The notes beneath the pieces were generated by a model that saw nothing but the letters and a program-made list of their open reading frames with translations, was not told the origin of the DNA and searched no databases. This document shows, piece by piece, positions 33,905 through 41,445 of a stretch of 64,000 nucleotides of DNA. The stretch lies in assembly GCF_015560805.1 (NCBI RefSeq), contig NZ_JADMSO010000006.1, positions 124,001 through 188,000 of the forward strand, given 5' to 3'. The position numbers were made by a program, and so were the translations under genes. Source of the stretch: Mediterraneibacter glycyrrhizinilyticus. GTDB lineage: Bacteria > Bacillota > Clostridia > Lachnospirales > Lachnospiraceae. The stretch's first letter is position 1. Each line of letters begins with the position of its first letter.

Positions 33905-34699
33905 ATGGAAGACTATTGGAAAACGAAAGGTCGTATTTTTGATATTCAGCGTTATTCCATTCACGACGGAGACGGGATCCGCACGATCGTTTTTCTGAAA
34001 GGATGCGTGCTCAGATGCCGCTGGTGCTGCAATCCGGAGTCTCAGGAGTATGGAATCCAGACGATGATGGTGCAGGGAGAACCGAAAGTGATCGGGAAAG
34101 ACGTGACTGTGGCGGAAGTCATGGAAATCGTCGAAAAAGATCGCCCGTACTATCGCAGAACCGGGGGCGGCATGACGCTCTCCGGCGGAGAAAGCCTGTG
34201 TCAGCCGGAATTTGCAGCGGCGCTTTTAAAGGCAGCGCAGGAATCCGGGATCCATACGGCGATGGAAAGCATGGGATGCGCGGACTGGGAAGTGATCGAG
34301 CGGATCCTGCCGGATCTGGATCAGTACCTGTTGGATATCAAACATATGGATCCGGACAAGCACAGGGAATTTACCGGAAAGAGCAATGAACTGATGCTGG
34401 AAAATGCGAAGAAGATCGCGGCTTCCGGTTTGACTGAGTTGAGTATCCGGATTCCGGTGATCCCGGGATTCAACGATACGCCGGAGGAAATCCGGGATAT
34501 TGCGTTATTTGCCGGATCGCTTCCGAATGTAAAGCGGCTGCATCTGCTTCCGTACCACCGGCTCGGTCAGGATAAATACACAGGTCTCGGTCGGGAATAT
34601 CCGATGGGCAACGTGGAACCGCCGACTCGGGAGACAATGCAGATACTGCTTGCTACAGCGGAAAAAAACTCAGGTCTGGAGTGTCAGATCGGAGGATAA
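33905..34699 (+). CDS. Glycyl radical enzyme activase (radical SAM)
   Basis: This enzyme uses a 4Fe-4S cluster and SAM to install the glycyl radical on the dehydratase. I place the start at ATG 33905 behind AGGGAGGAAAC, not at the upstream in-frame ATG inside the dehydratase gene. The 264-residue protein has the cluster motif Cys34-x3-Cys38-x2-Cys41 ('GCVLRCRWC'), the activase signature 'GGGMTLSGGE' and 'LLDIKHMD'. It lacks the ferredoxin-like cluster insertion found in many longer activases. Confidence 0.93.
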   Translation: MEDYWKTKGRIFDIQRYSIHDGDGIRTIVFLKGCVLRCRWCCNPESQEYGIQTMMVQGEPKVIGKDVTVAEVMEIVEKDRPYYRRTGGGMTLSGGESLCQPEFAAALLKAAQESGIHTAMESMGCADWEVIERILPDLDQYLLDIKHMDPDKHREFTGKSNELMLENAKKIAASGLTELSIRIPVIPGFNDTPEEIRDIALFAGSLPNVKRLHLLPYHRLGQDKYTGLGREYPMGNVEPPTRETMQILLATAEKNSGLECQIGG

Positions 34700-34709
34700 A
34701 TTTCAATAA

Positions 34710-34760
34710 AATCAATATGAAACCAACATGAAACCAACACAAAACCAACGTAAAAACAAG
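34710..34760 (+). promoter_or_regulatory. Five 11-bp-phased operator repeats at the aldolase promoter
   Basis: AACCAAC at 34721, 34732 and 34743, flanked by weaker AATCAAT (34710) and AAACAAG (34754), recurs every 11 bp, so the boxes face one side of the helix. The array ends at the base before the -35, a typical activator position. Confidence 0.65.
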
Positions 34761-34789
34761 TTGACTGGTGTGGGGTTATGTGGTAATAT
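34761..34789 (+). promoter_or_regulatory. Promoter of the aldolase/shell operon
   Basis: TTGACT, 17 nt, TAATAT. The -35 is identical to that of the dehydratase promoter. A leader of about 55 nt follows. Confidence 0.8.
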
Positions 34790-34848
34790 GGAGACAGAAG
34801 CAACATAAAACAAATTTTATGTTTTACAAATCCAAGGAGGACAAAAGG

Positions 34849-35658
34849 ATGCAAAACGAATACGAAATCAAAAAAGAAATGTGTGAGATCGGTCGCCGGG
34901 TTTACAACCGCGGAATGGTTGCTGCAAACGACGGTAACTTTTCTGTAAAATTGAACGACAATGAATTCCTGTGCACACCGACAGGTGTCAGCAAAGGATT
35001 CATGACACCGGACTATATCTGTAAAGTAGATGCCGAGGGAAATGTGCTTCAGGCAAACAAAGGATTCAGACCGTCTTCAGAGATCAAGATGCATATGCGC
35101 GTATATAAAGAAAGACCGGATGTAAAATCCGTTGTACATGCACATCCTCTGTACGCAACGACATTCGCGATCGCCGGTATTCCGCTGACACAGCCGATCA
35201 TGCCGGAGGCAGTTATCGCACTTGGCTGCGTACCGATCGCAAAATACGGTACACCGTCCACAGTAGAGATTCCGGACGCTGTATCTGAGCACCTGCAGTA
35301 TTTTGACGCAGTCCTGCTTGAGAACCACGGAGCACTGACCTATTCCGATTCCCTGCTGAACGCATATCATAAGATGGAGTCCGTAGAGTTCTACGCTCGT
35401 CTGTTATGGCAGACAATGCAGATCGGCGGACCGCAGGAACTCAACAAAGAACAGGTTGAGAAACTGTACGAGATCAGAAGACAGATGGGACTGAAAGGAA
35501 AACATCCGGCAAATCTTTGCCCGAACGCAAAAGCAGGCAAACCGAGCTGCCACAGCTGCGGAGGCGGATGTGCGGCAAGCGGAGCAGAAGCACCGACCGC
35601 TGACGCTGACCTGATCGCATCTATCACAAAGAAAGTCATGGATCAGTTGGGAATGTAA
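34849..35658 (+). CDS. Class II aldolase (rhamnulose-/fuculose-1-phosphate) with C-terminal encapsulation peptide
   Basis: I place the start at ATG 34849 behind CAAGGAGGAC (269 residues). The core has 'GMVAANDGNFSVKL' and the zinc-binding 'SVVHAHPLYATTFA', typical of the FucA/AraD class II family. It should cleave rhamnulose-1-phosphate (or fuculose-1-phosphate) to DHAP and L-lactaldehyde. After the catalytic domain comes a Cys/Gly-rich linker ('CPNAKAGKPSCHSCGGGC') and a terminal amphipathic helix, 'ADLIASITKKVMDQLGM', that looks like a microcompartment targeting peptide. A 4-epimerase activity cannot be excluded from sequence alone. Confidence 0.9.
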   Translation: MQNEYEIKKEMCEIGRRVYNRGMVAANDGNFSVKLNDNEFLCTPTGVSKGFMTPDYICKVDAEGNVLQANKGFRPSSEIKMHMRVYKERPDVKSVVHAHPLYATTFAIAGIPLTQPIMPEAVIALGCVPIAKYGTPSTVEIPDAVSEHLQYFDAVLLENHGALTYSDSLLNAYHKMESVEFYARLLWQTMQIGGPQELNKEQVEKLYEIRRQMGLKGKHPANLCPNAKAGKPSCHSCGGGCAASGAEAPTADADLIASITKKVMDQLGM

Positions 35659-35746
35659 GTCCGAGGAAAGAAAATGAGCACGAGCGAAGCAAAGTATTCA
35701 TTTTCACCCGAGGACTTAGCGAAAAATGAGTACGAGCGAAGCAAGG
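35657..35746 (+). repeat. Nested inverted repeat with duplicated 25-nt motif between aldolase and PduO-like genes
   Basis: The near-identical units GAAAATGAGCACGAGCGAAG (35670) and GAAAAATGAGTACGAGCGAA (35721) are 51 nt apart. The first lies in a hairpin with arms GAAAATGA (35670) / TCATTTTC (35698) enclosed by AAGTCC (35657) / GGACTT (35712). No gene is encoded here. Confidence 0.75.
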
Positions 35747-35756
35747 GAGTTTTGCT

Positions 35757-36278
35757 ATGAACGAACAGGAAATCTCCAACATCGTGAAAACGATATTGGA
35801 AGAGCGCAAAACAGCTTCCGCCTCCCATACGGAGGGACATGTCTGTCAGTGCAGTCAGCATAAGATGACATTGGACAAAGCCAATATCTTGATCGAGAAA
35901 GTGAAAGAAAAGGCGGCGTCCATGGACGTCAATGTTGTGATCGCAGTGGCAGATCAGGCGGGGAGACCTGTCGCAGTCCAGTGTATGGACGGGGCATACA
36001 TAGCAAGTTTTGACATTGCATTAAATAAGTCATTTACATCGGCGAGCCTGAAGATGTCTACTGAGACACTGAGCGGCTTAAGCCAGCCGGGACAGTCGTT
36101 GTACGGCATTCAGTTTACGAATGGCGGCAAGATCGTGATCTTCGGCGGCGGGGAACCGCTGATGGCAGATGGCAGGATCATTGGAGCTTTGGGCGTGAGT
36201 GGCGGTTCGGCGGAGGAAGATACGTCGATCGCAGCTTACGGCAAAAAAGTGTTCGAGGAGGTAGTAGCGTGTCTGTAA
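35757..36278 (+). CDS. GlcG/HbpS-like (PduO C-terminal domain) protein with N-terminal encapsulation peptide
   Basis: This 173-residue protein has an N-terminal amphipathic helix ('NEQEISNIVKTILEERK') resembling shell-targeting peptides, a short linker, and a GlcG/HbpS/PduO-C domain ('VNVVIAVADQAGRPVAVQCM', 'KIVIFGGGEPLMADGRIIGA', 'GVSGGSAEEDTSIA'). The adenosyltransferase domain of true PduO is absent, as expected next to a B12-independent dehydratase. The domain is known to bind heme or cobalamin-like ligands in some proteins; its role here is unknown. The stop overlaps pduP by 10 nt. Confidence 0.85.
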   Translation: MNEQEISNIVKTILEERKTASASHTEGHVCQCSQHKMTLDKANILIEKVKEKAASMDVNVVIAVADQAGRPVAVQCMDGAYIASFDIALNKSFTSASLKMSTETLSGLSQPGQSLYGIQFTNGGKIVIFGGGEPLMADGRIIGALGVSGGSAEEDTSIAAYGKKVFEEVVACL

Positions 36279-37657
36279 ATGAACAGATGGTCCAGGACAT
36301 CGTTCAGGAAGTGATGGCGAAGATGCAGATCACTTCGGATGTGTCCGGCAGCCACGGCGTGTTCAAAGATATGAACGAAGCCATTGCAGCTGCAAAGAAG
36401 ACGCAGAAGATCGTCGGAAAAATGTCCATGGACCAGAGAGAAAAGATCATATCCAATATCCGTACAAAGATCAAAGAGAATGCGGAGATCATGGCACGGA
36501 TGGGAGTACAGGAGACCGGCATGGGAAATGTGGGACATAAGATCCTCAAGCATGTACTGGTTGCTGAAAAGACTCCCGGAACAGAGGATATTACGACAAC
36601 CGCATGGTCGGGAGACCGTGGGTTGACACTGATCGAGATGGGACCGTTCGGAGTGATCGGCGCGATCACGCCATGTACGAACCCGAGCGAGACCGTTCTC
36701 TGTAATACGATCGGCATGCTGGCAGGAGGAAATACCGTTGTATTCAATCCGCATCCGGCAGCGATCAAGACATCCATCTTTGCAATCAATCTGCTGAACG
36801 AAGCTTCTTTGGAAGCAGGCGGACCGGATAATATTGCATGTACGGTGGAAAAACCAACGCTGGCATCCAGCGATATTATGATGAAACACAAAGATATTCC
36901 GTTGATCGCGGCGACAGGCGGTCCGGGAGTTGTAACCGCAGTCCTTTCCTCCGGTAAGCGGGGAATCGGCGCAGGAGCGGGAAATCCGCCGGCACTGGTT
37001 GATGAGACTGCAGATATCCGCAAAGCGGCAGAAGACATTGTCAATGGATGCACATTCGACAACAACCTGCCATGTATCGCGGAAAAAGAGATCGTCGCAG
37101 TGGATTCCATTGCGGACGAACTGATGTATTATATGGTTTCCGAGCAGGGATGCTATAAGATCACAAAGGAAGAGCAGGATGCCCTGACGGCTGTGGTTTT
37201 AAAAGACGGCAAACTGAACCGCAAATGTGTCGGAAGAGATGCAAAGACACTGCTTGGTATGATCGGCGTTACCGTACCGGACAATATCAGATGTATCACA
37301 TTTGAGGGACCGAAAGAACATCCGCTGATCGCGGAAGAGCTGATGATGCCGATCCTCGGTGTTGTTAGAGCAAAAGATTTTGACGACGCAGTGGAACAGG
37401 CAGTATGGCTGGAGCACGGAAACAGACATTCCGCCCATATTCACTCCAAGAATGTGGACAATATCACAACATATGCAAAGGCGATCGATACAGCGATCCT
37501 TGTAAAGAACGGACCATCTTACGCGGCACTTGGATTCGGCGGAGAGGGCTACTGCACATTTACGATCGCAAGCCGCACAGGCGAGGGACTCACAAGTGCA
37601 AGCACATTTACAAAGAGAAGACGTTGTGTCATGACCGATTCCTTGTGCATTCGATAA
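36269..37657 (+). CDS. pduP: CoA-acylating propionaldehyde dehydrogenase
   Basis: PduP oxidises propanal to propionyl-CoA with NAD+ inside the shell. The 462-residue protein starts at GTG 36269 behind GAGGAGG and carries an N-terminal targeting helix ('NEQMVQDIVQEVMAKMQI'). The aldehyde dehydrogenase domain shows 'PFGVIGAITPCTNPSETV', 'AATGGPGVVTAVLSSGKRG' and catalytic Cys269 in 'DNNLPCIAEKE'. Overlap with the preceding gene indicates translational coupling. Confidence 0.95.
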   Translation: MSVNEQMVQDIVQEVMAKMQITSDVSGSHGVFKDMNEAIAAAKKTQKIVGKMSMDQREKIISNIRTKIKENAEIMARMGVQETGMGNVGHKILKHVLVAEKTPGTEDITTTAWSGDRGLTLIEMGPFGVIGAITPCTNPSETVLCNTIGMLAGGNTVVFNPHPAAIKTSIFAINLLNEASLEAGGPDNIACTVEKPTLASSDIMMKHKDIPLIAATGGPGVVTAVLSSGKRGIGAGAGNPPALVDETADIRKAAEDIVNGCTFDNNLPCIAEKEIVAVDSIADELMYYMVSEQGCYKITKEEQDALTAVVLKDGKLNRKCVGRDAKTLLGMIGVTVPDNIRCITFEGPKEHPLIAEELMMPILGVVRAKDFDDAVEQAVWLEHGNRHSAHIHSKNVDNITTYAKAIDTAILVKNGPSYAALGFGGEGYCTFTIASRTGEGLTSASTFTKRRRCVMTDSLCIR

Positions 37658-37672
37658 TGGAGGTAACAAATA

Positions 37673-38884
37673 ATGGAAATGAATTCAGCAAATGTAGAAG
37701 AAGTCGTTAAGCAGGTACTGGAAAGTATGCTGAAAACACCGGTTTCCGCAGCACCGGCAGCAGCTTCCAAAAGTCAGGCGATTCCGGAAACTGCACATGT
37801 TGCAATGCTGACGGCTCTGGAACATTATGACATCAAAGAATTCCCGATGCCGGAAGTCGGTGACGGAGACATTCTTGTAAAAGTAGAGGGATGTGGTGTC
37901 TGCGGTACAGACGCACATGAATTTAAGAGAGATCCATTCGGACTGATCCCGGTAGCGCTCGGACACGAGGGAACCGGAGAGATCGTGAAGATGGGTAAAA
38001 ATGTCAAAGTGGACAGCGCAGGAAAAGCACTGAAAGTCGGAGACAAAGTTGTAACCTGTATGATCTTCAAAGACGATCCGGATATCGAGATGTTCGACCT
38101 GAACAAGAAGAACATCGGCGGAGCGGATGTATACGGACTTCTTCCGGACGACGACATTCATCTGAACGGATGGTTCTCGGATTACATACTTGTCCGCGAG
38201 GGATCTTCGATTTTCAACGTAAGCGACCTGGATCTGAAATCCAGAATCCTGATCGAGCCATGTGCGGTACTCGTACATGCAGTTGAGAGAGCAAAGACAA
38301 CCGGAATCTTGAGATTCAACAGCAGAGTTGTCGTACAGGGATGCGGACCGATCGGTCTGATCTGTATCGCAGTTCTCCGTACAATGGGTATCGAGAACAT
38401 CGTTGCGGTAGACGGAAATCAGCAGAGACTGGATTTCGCAAAGAGAATGGGCGCAGAGAAATCTGTAAACTTCATGGATCACAAAGGGATCGAAGCGCTT
38501 TCAGACGCGGTCAAAGACGCATTTGACGGACATCTGGCAGACTTTGCATTCCAGTGTACGGGATCACCGGTCGCACATGCGAACATCTACAAATTCATCC
38601 GCAACGGCGGTGGATTGTGTGAGCTTGGATTCTTCATCAACGGTGGAGATGCAACGATCAATCCACACTTTGATCTTTGCTCCAAAGAGATCACACTGGT
38701 TGGATCTTGGGTATATACACTGAGAGATTATGCAACAACATTTGATTTCTTGAAGAGAGCAAAAGCGATCGGGCTTCCGATGGATGAGCTGATCACACAC
38801 GAGTTCCCGTTAGAGCAGATCAACGAGGCGCATGTGACCAACCTGAAACAGGAAGGTTTAAAGATCGCGATCGTGAATAAATAA
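37673..38884 (+). CDS. Zinc-type (MDR) alcohol dehydrogenase with N-terminal encapsulation peptide
   Basis: This 403-residue medium-chain dehydrogenase begins with an amphipathic helix ('NVEEVVKQVLESMLK') and an Ala/Pro linker, then 'EGCGVCGTDAHEF' and 'LGHEGTGEI' (catalytic zinc site) and 'VVVQGCGPIGLICIAVL' (NAD site). The four-cysteine structural zinc loop is missing. In the shell it could reduce lactaldehyde to 1,2-propanediol or propanal to propanol and recycle NADH. It lies 15 nt after pduP. Confidence 0.9.
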   Translation: MEMNSANVEEVVKQVLESMLKTPVSAAPAAASKSQAIPETAHVAMLTALEHYDIKEFPMPEVGDGDILVKVEGCGVCGTDAHEFKRDPFGLIPVALGHEGTGEIVKMGKNVKVDSAGKALKVGDKVVTCMIFKDDPDIEMFDLNKKNIGGADVYGLLPDDDIHLNGWFSDYILVREGSSIFNVSDLDLKSRILIEPCAVLVHAVERAKTTGILRFNSRVVVQGCGPIGLICIAVLRTMGIENIVAVDGNQQRLDFAKRMGAEKSVNFMDHKGIEALSDAVKDAFDGHLADFAFQCTGSPVAHANIYKFIRNGGGLCELGFFINGGDATINPHFDLCSKEITLVGSWVYTLRDYATTFDFLKRAKAIGLPMDELITHEFPLEQINEAHVTNLKQEGLKIAIVNK

Positions 38885-38910
38885 GCGCCATCCCAAAAAG
38901 GAGAATCGAT

Positions 38911-39255
38911 ATGGGAGAAGCAGTAGGTATGTTGGAGGTGTTCGGACTGGCAACCGCATTTGCGGCGGCGGATGCAGGATGCAAAGCCGGAAATGTCCGT
39001 CTCGAGACCTTTGATAAAAACAAACCGGCAAACGCAGACGAACTGCCGGTACCGCTGATCGTAATGGTCAAGTTTCGCGGAAGCGTTTCGGATGTGGCGG
39101 CAGCGCTTGAAGCTGCAAAGGCGAGAGCAGAACAGCTTGCCGGAGTCGTGACAGAATATGAGATCGCACGACCGACAGAAGATACGGAAAAGATGCTGAA
39201 ACTCAGCGGAATGGATAAAGGCAAACCAAACAAAATATTTATAGAAGAAGTTTAG
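38911..39255 (+). CDS. BMC-H shell protein with C-terminal extension
   Basis: This 114-residue single-BMC-domain protein ('AVGMLEVFGLATAFAAADAG', 'VPLIVMVKFRGSVSDVAAAL') should form hexameric shell tiles. It is longer than PduA/PduJ, with an insertion around 33-48 ('DKNKPANADELPVP') and a C-terminal extension ('LKLSGMDKGKPNKIFIEEV'), so it is a diverged paralogue rather than the major tile. It starts the run of four BMC-H genes. Confidence 0.9.
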   Translation: MGEAVGMLEVFGLATAFAAADAGCKAGNVRLETFDKNKPANADELPVPLIVMVKFRGSVSDVAAALEAAKARAEQLAGVVTEYEIARPTEDTEKMLKLSGMDKGKPNKIFIEEV

Positions 39256-39267
39256 GAGGATTTAAAA

Positions 39268-39549
39268 ATGGCAATGGCACAGCAGGCATTAGGAATGGTA
39301 GAAACAAGAGGACTTACAGCAGCGATCGAAGCAGCAGACGCTATGACAAAAGCAGCAGAGGTAACACTGGTAGGAACAGAGAAGATCGGATCCGGTCTTG
39401 TAACTGTTATGGTTCGCGGAGACGTTGGAGCTGTTAAAGCTGCAGTTGAGACAGGCGCAGATGCAGCAGGAAGACTTGGAGAGCTTGTAGCTACTCACGT
39501 AATCCCGAGACCGCACAACGACGTAGAGAAAATTCTTCCTACTGTATAA
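39268..39549 (+). CDS. BMC-H shell protein (PduA/PduJ-like major tile)
   Basis: This 93-residue canonical BMC-H protein reads '[20 protein letters not shown]', '[20 protein letters not shown]' and '[14 protein letters not shown]'. The 'KIGSGLVTV' segment forms the pore-lining part in PduA-type hexamers. A strong AGGAGG site lies 12 nt after the previous stop. It is closely similar over its length to the BMC domain of the gene at 39884. Confidence 0.95.
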   Translation: MAMAQQALGMVETRGLTAAIEAADAMTKAAEVTLVGTEKIGSGLVTVMVRGDVGAVKAAVETGADAAGRLGELVATHVIPRPHNDVEKILPTV

Positions 39550-39583
39550 TCAAAGCCATAAGAAAAGGTAAAGGAGCAGTCTC

Positions 39584-39868
39584 ATGGGACAGGCGTATGG
39601 ATTTTTTGAAATCCCGAGTGTAACAGCAGCAGTCGTAGCAGTGGATATCATGTGTAAGACAGCGGAAGTGGAGATGGTTACCTGGGAAAAAAAATTAGGT
39701 GGAAGACTTGTAACGATCATCATTCGCGGAGACGTTTCCGCAGTAACGCAAGCCATTGAAACTGCCGCAGCAAATGGAATTAAAAAACCGGTCGCGTATG
39801 TTGTGATACCAAGCCCGCACGAAGAGGTGTTAAAACTTGTGAACAACAGCGCAAACCGGATTGCGTAA
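39584..39868 (+). CDS. BMC-H shell protein
   Basis: This 94-residue single-BMC-domain protein has a diverged start ('AYGFFEIPSVTAAVVAVD') and pore segment ('KKLGGRLVTIIIRGDVSAV'), ending 'VIPSPHEEVLKLVNNS'. The altered residues around the pore suggest different permeability from the two PduA-like tiles. It sits in the middle of the shell run, with an AAAGGAG site. Confidence 0.92.
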   Translation: MGQAYGFFEIPSVTAAVVAVDIMCKTAEVEMVTWEKKLGGRLVTIIIRGDVSAVTQAIETAAANGIKKPVAYVVIPSPHEEVLKLVNNSANRIA

Positions 39869-39883
39869 CGGAGGGCAGTGATC

Positions 39884-40375
39884 ATGGCAGAGGAAAAGAA
39901 GCCGACAGGCACAGGAAAGAGCGCAGACTCATCCAAAGCAGCAGGTGCGGCGAAGAAAAGCACGGCAAAAGCTGCATCCGCAAAGAAAACAACAACCGCA
40001 AAAGCGCCGGCAAAGACGGTTCAGAGAGTGAGAAGAACTGCGAAGCAGACGGAGCAGGCGGCAGAGACGATTCTGATTCAAAAGGAGGAAAAAAGAATGT
40101 CACAGGAAGCATTGGGAATGGTTGAAACAAGAGGTTTGGTAGCATCGATTGAAGCAGCGGATACAATGTTAAAAGCTGCAAATGTTGTTCTGGTAGGAAC
40201 AGAGAAGATCGGATCCGGTCTTGTAACTGTTATGGTCCGCGGAGATGTTGGAGCTGTAAAATCTGCAGTGGAGTCAGGTGCAGAAGCAGCAGGAAGACTT
40301 GGAGAGCTTGTAGCTACTCACGTAATTCCGAGACCTCATACAGATGTTGAGAAAATTCTTCCGGCAATCAAATAA
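39884..40375 (+). CDS. BMC-H shell protein with Lys/Ala-rich, histone-like N-terminal tail
   Basis: From ATG 39884 (site GGAGGG) the product is 163 residues. The first 71 are a disordered tail with 14 Lys and 4 Arg ('[20 protein letters not shown]', '[10 protein letters not shown]'), and residues 72-163 are a PduA-type BMC domain nearly matching the tile at 39268. A consensus AAAGGAGG (40081-40088), 8 nt before ATG 40097 (residue 72), should also start a 92-residue tail-less form. The tail could bind DNA, RNA or an acidic partner; this is inferred from composition only. Confidence 0.9.
   Translation: MAEEKKPTGTGKSADSSKAAGAAKKSTAKAASAKKTTTAKAPAKTVQRVRRTAKQTEQAAETILIQKEEKRMSQEALGMVETRGLVASIEAADTMLKAANVVLVGTEKIGSGLVTVMVRGDVGAVKSAVESGAEAAGRLGELVATHVIPRPHTDVEKILPAIK
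40081..40099 (+). promoter_or_regulatory. Internal ribosome binding site and start codon in the tailed BMC-H gene
   Basis: AAAGGAGG, 8 nt, ATG, in frame with the longer gene. The following codons ('[13 protein letters not shown]') give a standard BMC-H N terminus. This parallels the PduB/PduB' double start of enterobacteria. Confidence 0.8.
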
Positions 40376-40516
40376 TTGACTGCTGTCATGCCGATGCCCG
40401 CGGGGGGATTCCGGGAACCGATCTGAAGTTTCCGGAGTGCCCTCGCTTCGGAGCATCAGACTATGCAGACAGTGATCTGAAAAGAGCATACTGCATAAGA
40501 GATGAGGAGAATTGAT
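40376..40516. other. Intercistronic region with hairpin potential before pduL
   Basis: No gene fits here. GC-rich patches such as TCCGGAGTGCC...TTCGGA could form short hairpins, perhaps for mRNA processing in the shell operon. GAGGAGA (40504-40510) is the pduL ribosome site. Confidence 0.4.
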
Positions 40517-41164
40517 ATGGACAATAATAACGTAGCATTGATTACGAAGATGGTATTGGAAGCTATCGAACATCAGAAAGCTTCAGAGGAGAACGGGTAT
40601 CTGGTTCCGGTCGGTGTCTCCGCAAGACACATCCATCTGACGCAGGAACATGTGGAAGCGCTGTTCGGGGAAGGATATCAGCTTACGAAACGCAAAGAGC
40701 TGATGGGAGGACAGTTCGCATCGAACGAGACCGTTACGATCGTCGGACTGAAACTCCGTGCCATTGAGAACGTAAGGATCTTAGGACCGGTCAGAAGCAG
40801 ATCGCAGGTCGAAGTTTCTGCAACAGATGCGCTTCGCCTTGGCGTGAAAGCTCCGATCCGGGAATCCGGAAATGTTGAGGGATCCGCAGCGATCGCCGTA
40901 GTCGGACCGAAAGGTGCGATCTACCTGGACGAGGGCTGCATCATCGCAAAAAGACATATCCATATGGCGCCGAAAGATGCCATGGCAGCCGGTGTGCATG
41001 ATGGAGATATCGTTTCCGTAAAGGCAGAGAACGAGCGCGGTACCGTATTCAATCATGTACAGATCCGTGTGGATGACAGCTTTACGCTTGAGATGCATAT
41101 TGATACCGATGAAGCAAATGCTGCAAAGATTACGACCGGAGATACGGTCCGTATTATAAAGTAG
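40517..41164 (+). CDS. pduL: Phosphate propanoyltransferase (PduL)
   Basis: PduL converts propionyl-CoA and phosphate to propionyl phosphate, recycling CoA inside the shell. The start at ATG 40517 gives 215 residues. An N-terminal helix ('NNNVALITKMVLEAIEHQ') resembles an encapsulation peptide. The two zinc-binding PduL motifs are 'VGVSARHIHLTQEHVEALFG' and 'AKRHIHMAPKDA', with 'RSRSQVEVSATDALRLG' between them. The in-frame ATG at 40502 lies before the ribosome site and is not used. Confidence 0.95.
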   Translation: MDNNNVALITKMVLEAIEHQKASEENGYLVPVGVSARHIHLTQEHVEALFGEGYQLTKRKELMGGQFASNETVTIVGLKLRAIENVRILGPVRSRSQVEVSATDALRLGVKAPIRESGNVEGSAAIAVVGPKGAIYLDEGCIIAKRHIHMAPKDAMAAGVHDGDIVSVKAENERGTVFNHVQIRVDDSFTLEMHIDTDEANAAKITTGDTVRIIK

Positions 41165-41171
41165 GTGTCAT

Positions 41172-41438
41172 ATGCTGATAGGAAAAGTAGTAGGAAGTGT
41201 TGTTTCGACACGGAAAAGTGAAAATTTAGTCGGCAATAAATTCATGATCGTAGACGTTCTGGAACATATGCAGACCGGGGCAAAGCAGATCATCGCGATC
41301 GACAAGATCGGCGCGGGAATCGGCGAATTTGTACTGGTTGCGCAGGGAAGCGCCGCGAGAGTCGGTGTCGGAATGCCGGATGCGCCTGTCGATGCAGCGA
41401 TCGTAGGAATTATTGACGACGGAACAGGACTGGAGTAG
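41172..41438 (+). CDS. pduN: BMC-P pentameric vertex protein (PduN/EutN/CcmL)
   Basis: This 88-residue protein forms the pentamers that cap shell vertices. The family pattern is clear: 'MLIGKVVGSVVSTRKSE', 'FMIVDVL', 'IAIDKIGAGIGEFVLVAQGS' and 'DAAIVGIID'. It is the only BMC-P gene in the window, so one shell type is expected. It starts 7 nt after pduL. Confidence 0.95.
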   Translation: MLIGKVVGSVVSTRKSENLVGNKFMIVDVLEHMQTGAKQIIAIDKIGAGIGEFVLVAQGSAARVGVGMPDAPVDAAIVGIIDDGTGLE

Positions 41439-41445
41439 TGAAATT

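Noticed and set aside
34710-34760. Possible small CRISPR array
   Set aside because: The period is 11 bp with no spacers and no cas genes nearby; it fits operator boxes.
31135-34848. Cobalamin riboswitch or B12-dependent diol dehydratase at the BMC locus
   Set aside because: I saw no conserved B12-box-like sequence, and the dehydratase carries the Cys and glycyl motifs of the B12-independent type.
39878-39886. GTG at 39878 as start of the tailed BMC-H protein
   Set aside because: It is only 2 nt after GGAGGG; ATG 39884 is 8 nt away and fits better.
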